From Larix sibirica (taxonomy: Eukaryota > Streptophyta > Pinopsida > Pinales > Pinaceae): 10,739 nt of DNA. Positions 8,911 through 10,739 of this stretch are shown piece after piece. The number at the start of each line of letters is the position of its first letter. Within the stretch, counting starts at the first letter, position 1. The position numbers and the translations under genes are program-made. Below the pieces are notes generated by a model, which made no database searches, was not told where the DNA came from, and saw only the letters and a program-made list of their open reading frames with translations. Location: contig NWUY0300000607.1 of assembly GCA_004151065.3 (NCBI GenBank), positions 34,866 to 45,604 on the forward strand, written 5' to 3'.

Positions 8911-9321
8911 CCTAAAAATAAAGCTTTCTTAGGCTACAAAGGAGTGTTAGGTAGGGCAGTGAAATGTGTTGACCATTAATGAGAAGGTGGTGCCTAACAT
9001 TTACATCTTTTGTGGAGAGTGTTTGCTAGTTCAAATGGACCTTTAAAGAAAAGATAAGTATGATATGTTGAATGGATTCAAATAGGTTGTCCAAGTAAAG
9101 GTGATATCATACATATATATATAGAGGTGTGCATGGTATTTTACATGCGTTTAGGGAAAAAAGGTTATCCATGTATTGGACACAATAAATGGTTTGTTTA
9201 GATGGAAGTTCGATAAAAATAAAGTACATAGTATATACAATTTTAGGTAATTTGGTGCTTGTGGCATTTTGGTGAATATTCGATTTCCTTCTATTATCAC
9301 TAATTTTTAGATTCTTTGCAG
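8911..9321 (+). pseudogene. BMS1: BMS1-like pseudogene, decayed N-terminal GTPase region
   Basis: Very decayed, but landmarks come in the order of plant BMS1. They are PK..KAF (8911-8928); RR, then after a gap VPNI and GE, then VQ followed by GGACCT (8982-9042), matching RRLHVPTI...GE...VVQGP; RG and GKK near 9125-9165; INGL near 9190; and NLVLV near 9252-9266, where the family has FADLVLLLIDGSFGF. The distance from the GP of the P-loop to the last block is about 250 bases, against about 220 expected for the uninterrupted coding sequence. The GPPQVGKS P-loop is destroyed. TTTGCAG at 9315-9321 is a good splice acceptor for the next exon, but only about 30 bases separate it from the last match, so the intron appears mostly deleted. 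Confidence 0.5.
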
Positions 9322-9511
9322 GGAACCTTTGAGTTATTGAATACTCTTCAAGTTCATGGATTACCTAAAGTTATGGGGGTTCTTTCACATTTAGATAAGT
9401 TTAAGAATGTCAAAAGCTAAGAAGGACCAAGTAATGTCTCAAACATCGTTTTTGGACAGAGATATATGATGGAGCAAAATTGTTCTATTTTTTAGGTCTC
9501 ATTTATTCAAA
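9322..9511 (+). pseudogene. BMS1: BMS1-like pseudogene exon, C-terminal part of GTPase domain
   Basis: BMS1 is the nucleolar GTPase of the small-subunit processome that acts in 18S rRNA maturation. The exon reads TFELLNTLQVHGLPKVMGVL then SHLDKFKNVK, where THLDKF corresponds to the guanine-specifying T/NKxD-like segment of the family. One base is then lost, giving TAA at 9418-9420 in the first frame. In the next frame LRRTK is followed by TAA (9432-9434), where the family has Gln. After that, LKHRFWTEIYDGAKLFYFLG and LIYSK are intact. The exon ends AA, followed by GTAAGG (9512-9517), so the Lys codon is split by the intron. Similarity was judged from memory of the family, but the long exact blocks make it firm. 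Confidence 0.9.
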
Positions 9512-9720
9512 GTAAGGATTTATGGCCTTGTAATTATATCACTTTGTTTAAGTAGGATCCTTTTCATTCTATTCCATTACATCATGGGTAAGTATTTCCA
9601 GTTGGAGATGATAAGCTAGACAATGTGCAAGTTATACTTTGAATATATTTATGGAACATGGATTTGCCAATTAAATTTGTTGTGGTTTATTTAACCTTTT
9701 TTATTGTGTTCTTTGTCTAG
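9512..9720 (+). other. Retained intron of the BMS1 pseudogene
   Basis: A 209-base intron with donor GTAAGG at 9512 and acceptor TTTGTCTAG at 9712-9720, T-rich before the acceptor. It splits a Lys codon after its second base (AA / G), so joining restores Ser-Lys-Tyr-Leu-Lys-Arg-Glu, the expected BMS1 order. Presence of the intron shows the fragment did not come through a spliced mRNA. Confidence 0.87.
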
Positions 9721-9931
9721 GTATCTTAAGCGTGAAATACATAATCTGGCATTATTTATTTTTGTTGCAAAGTTTCGTCCTTTATCTTGGAGAACCTCTC
9801 ACCCCTATATATTGGTATACCATTTTGAGGATTTTACTCCTCTAAGGAGAGTACAAGAGGACAAAAAAATCGATCAAAATGTCACTCTTTATGGTCACCC
9901 ACAGGGTTGCAACTTGAAGAAGGGAACACAG
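9721..9931 (+). pseudogene. BMS1: BMS1-like pseudogene exon, start of AARP2CN domain
   Basis: The frame is open throughout and reads YLKREIHNLALFIFVAKF, RPLSWRTSHPYILVYHFED, TPLRRVQEDKK, then QNVTLYGHPQGCNLKKGTQV. This follows the plant BMS1 sequence KREIHNLARFISVMKFRPLSW and onward closely, and is the beginning of the AARP2CN domain shared by BMS1 and TSR1. Substitutions at normally constant sites (R to L in LARFI, D to Y in LVDR, Y to H in LYGY) suggest no selection on the protein. Similarity stops after GTQ. CAG/GTCATT at 9929-9937 could be the next donor, or the fragment may simply end there. The frame stays open to 10072 without further BMS1 similarity. Confidence 0.92.
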
Positions 9932-10739
9932 GTCATTCTTGATTTTGTTGTTATGCTTCCATCCTTCCAAAAATATGTTATTAGGCATTTGCTAATGGGT
10001 TTTTCATTATATATTTTATTTGTACAAAACTTGGATTTCATAGACATACATGAAATGTTGCAAGTTGGGTGAAACAAGTCTATTAATAAACAAAAAATAT
10101 TAGTATCAAAGCTATATTGTTTTTTAACATAAAACAAGTAAAAAACAATTATATTAAATTATTAAAAATTACACGAGGATAAAAAGGGCCTAGTAAAATG
10201 GCTAAGGCTATAAACAATAGATTAAAAAAAAAACTAACAAGTTGTTATAGCTCACATGAAATAAAAACTAGACAAACCCAAGATTGTGCGCAAGGCAGAT
10301 AAAAGACACCAAAATACAGAAATGATCATCAAATGAATTATGAAACAAAGAAAGGTGTAGGTAGGATTTGTGGCTGACATTATTCCCATATTCATCATTT
10401 TCCTCCAACTTCAATGAGCACCCAATACTCCAACTATCTTTGATCTTGTGCATGGCTGCAAGTAAACTTTGTTAGTTTCTCTTCTTTTCATCCTTGAGTT
10501 CATTAAGATCCACTTTAATCTTTTATCTAGGGATCTATGCATTTCGATACTTGGATGCATGTTCTTTAATGCCTTATCCTAGTCATGTCTGCTTAGCCAA
10601 GAATTGGTCCATGGGTCAAATTTCACACCATCTAGTAGTAATAAGAAATAAATTAATTATAGAGAAGTGTTACAAAGTGAAATAGATGAAAATTAAGATT
10701 GGTGTGTATGTGTTGTAGTCGAGGGGGTTGCATTGTTAC
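9932..10739. other. Intergenic stretch, nothing recognised
   Basis: AT-rich DNA after the BMS1 fragment. The first 140 bases continue an open frame with no family similarity and may be intron or flanking sequence. Two short frames on opposite strands between 10268 and 10685 show no recognisable domain. TAGTATCAAAGC at 10101-10112 resembles the primer-binding site complementary to initiator tRNA-Met, but no LTR boundary or gag frame accompanies it. Confidence 0.45.

Noticed and set aside
9108-9122. Short AT dinucleotide run.
   Set aside because: Only a few repeat units, inside decayed DNA; not a notable microsatellite.
10101-10112. TAGTATCAAAGC, 10 of 12 matches to the TGGTATCAGAGC primer-binding site of Copia-type LTR elements.
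   Set aside because: No LTR end, gag frame or second LTR could be seen beside it, and a 10/12 match is weak on its own.
10268-10685. Two short open frames on opposite strands.
   Set aside because: About 60 codons each, no recognisable domain, no splice or promoter context; chance frames are common at this length.
1-10739. Search for CRISPR arrays, phage defence genes, retrons or other prokaryotic systems.
   Set aside because: The RT belongs to a plant LINE, there are no spaced palindromic repeats, and coding density and the intron indicate a plant nuclear genome.

Overview
This looks like nuclear DNA of a seed plant: an AT-rich, gene-poor stretch made of decayed transposable elements and one broken gene fragment. 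The evidence for a plant is a plant-type non-LTR retrotransposon (LINE) carrying zf-RVT and RNase H modules, an orphan DUF4283/zinc-knuckle LINE ORF1 remnant, and a fragment of the nuclear ribosome-biogenesis gene BMS1 that keeps an intron. Low coding density and old, stop-riddled elements would suit a large genome such as a gymnosperm's, but the sequence does not settle the species. No bacterial operon, CRISPR array, tRNA or rRNA was recognised.

Layout. Positions 1-1139 hold no recognisable gene, only one unidentified 131-codon ORF at 140-535. A 5'-truncated LINE ORF2 lies on the + strand from about 1140 to a poly(A) tract ending near 5009. Its order is possible endonuclease tail, linker, reverse transcriptase, thumb/connection, zf-RVT zinc finger, RNase H, and 3' untranslated region. 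Positions 5010-7560 are AT-rich and contain four families of diverged direct repeats. A LINE ORF1 (gag-like) remnant lies on the - strand at about 7570-8345, without its endonuclease or RT. A BMS1 pseudogene lies on the + strand at about 8911-9931: a very degenerate stretch over the N-terminal GTPase region, a clear exon, a GT-AG intron, and a second clear exon that enters the AARP2CN domain. The rest, 9932-10739, shows nothing recognisable.

Nothing here appears to encode a working protein, and the parts do not cooperate. The common theme is decay. Stop codons stand where tryptophan or glutamine is expected, zinc-binding cysteines have become tyrosine in both LINE remnants, and the RNase H catalytic glutamate reads as lysine. 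These changes are what C-to-T (or G-to-A) transition in methylated, silenced plant DNA would produce. I found no convincing new biological system. The most informative item is the intron-bearing BMS1 fragment among dead retroelements.
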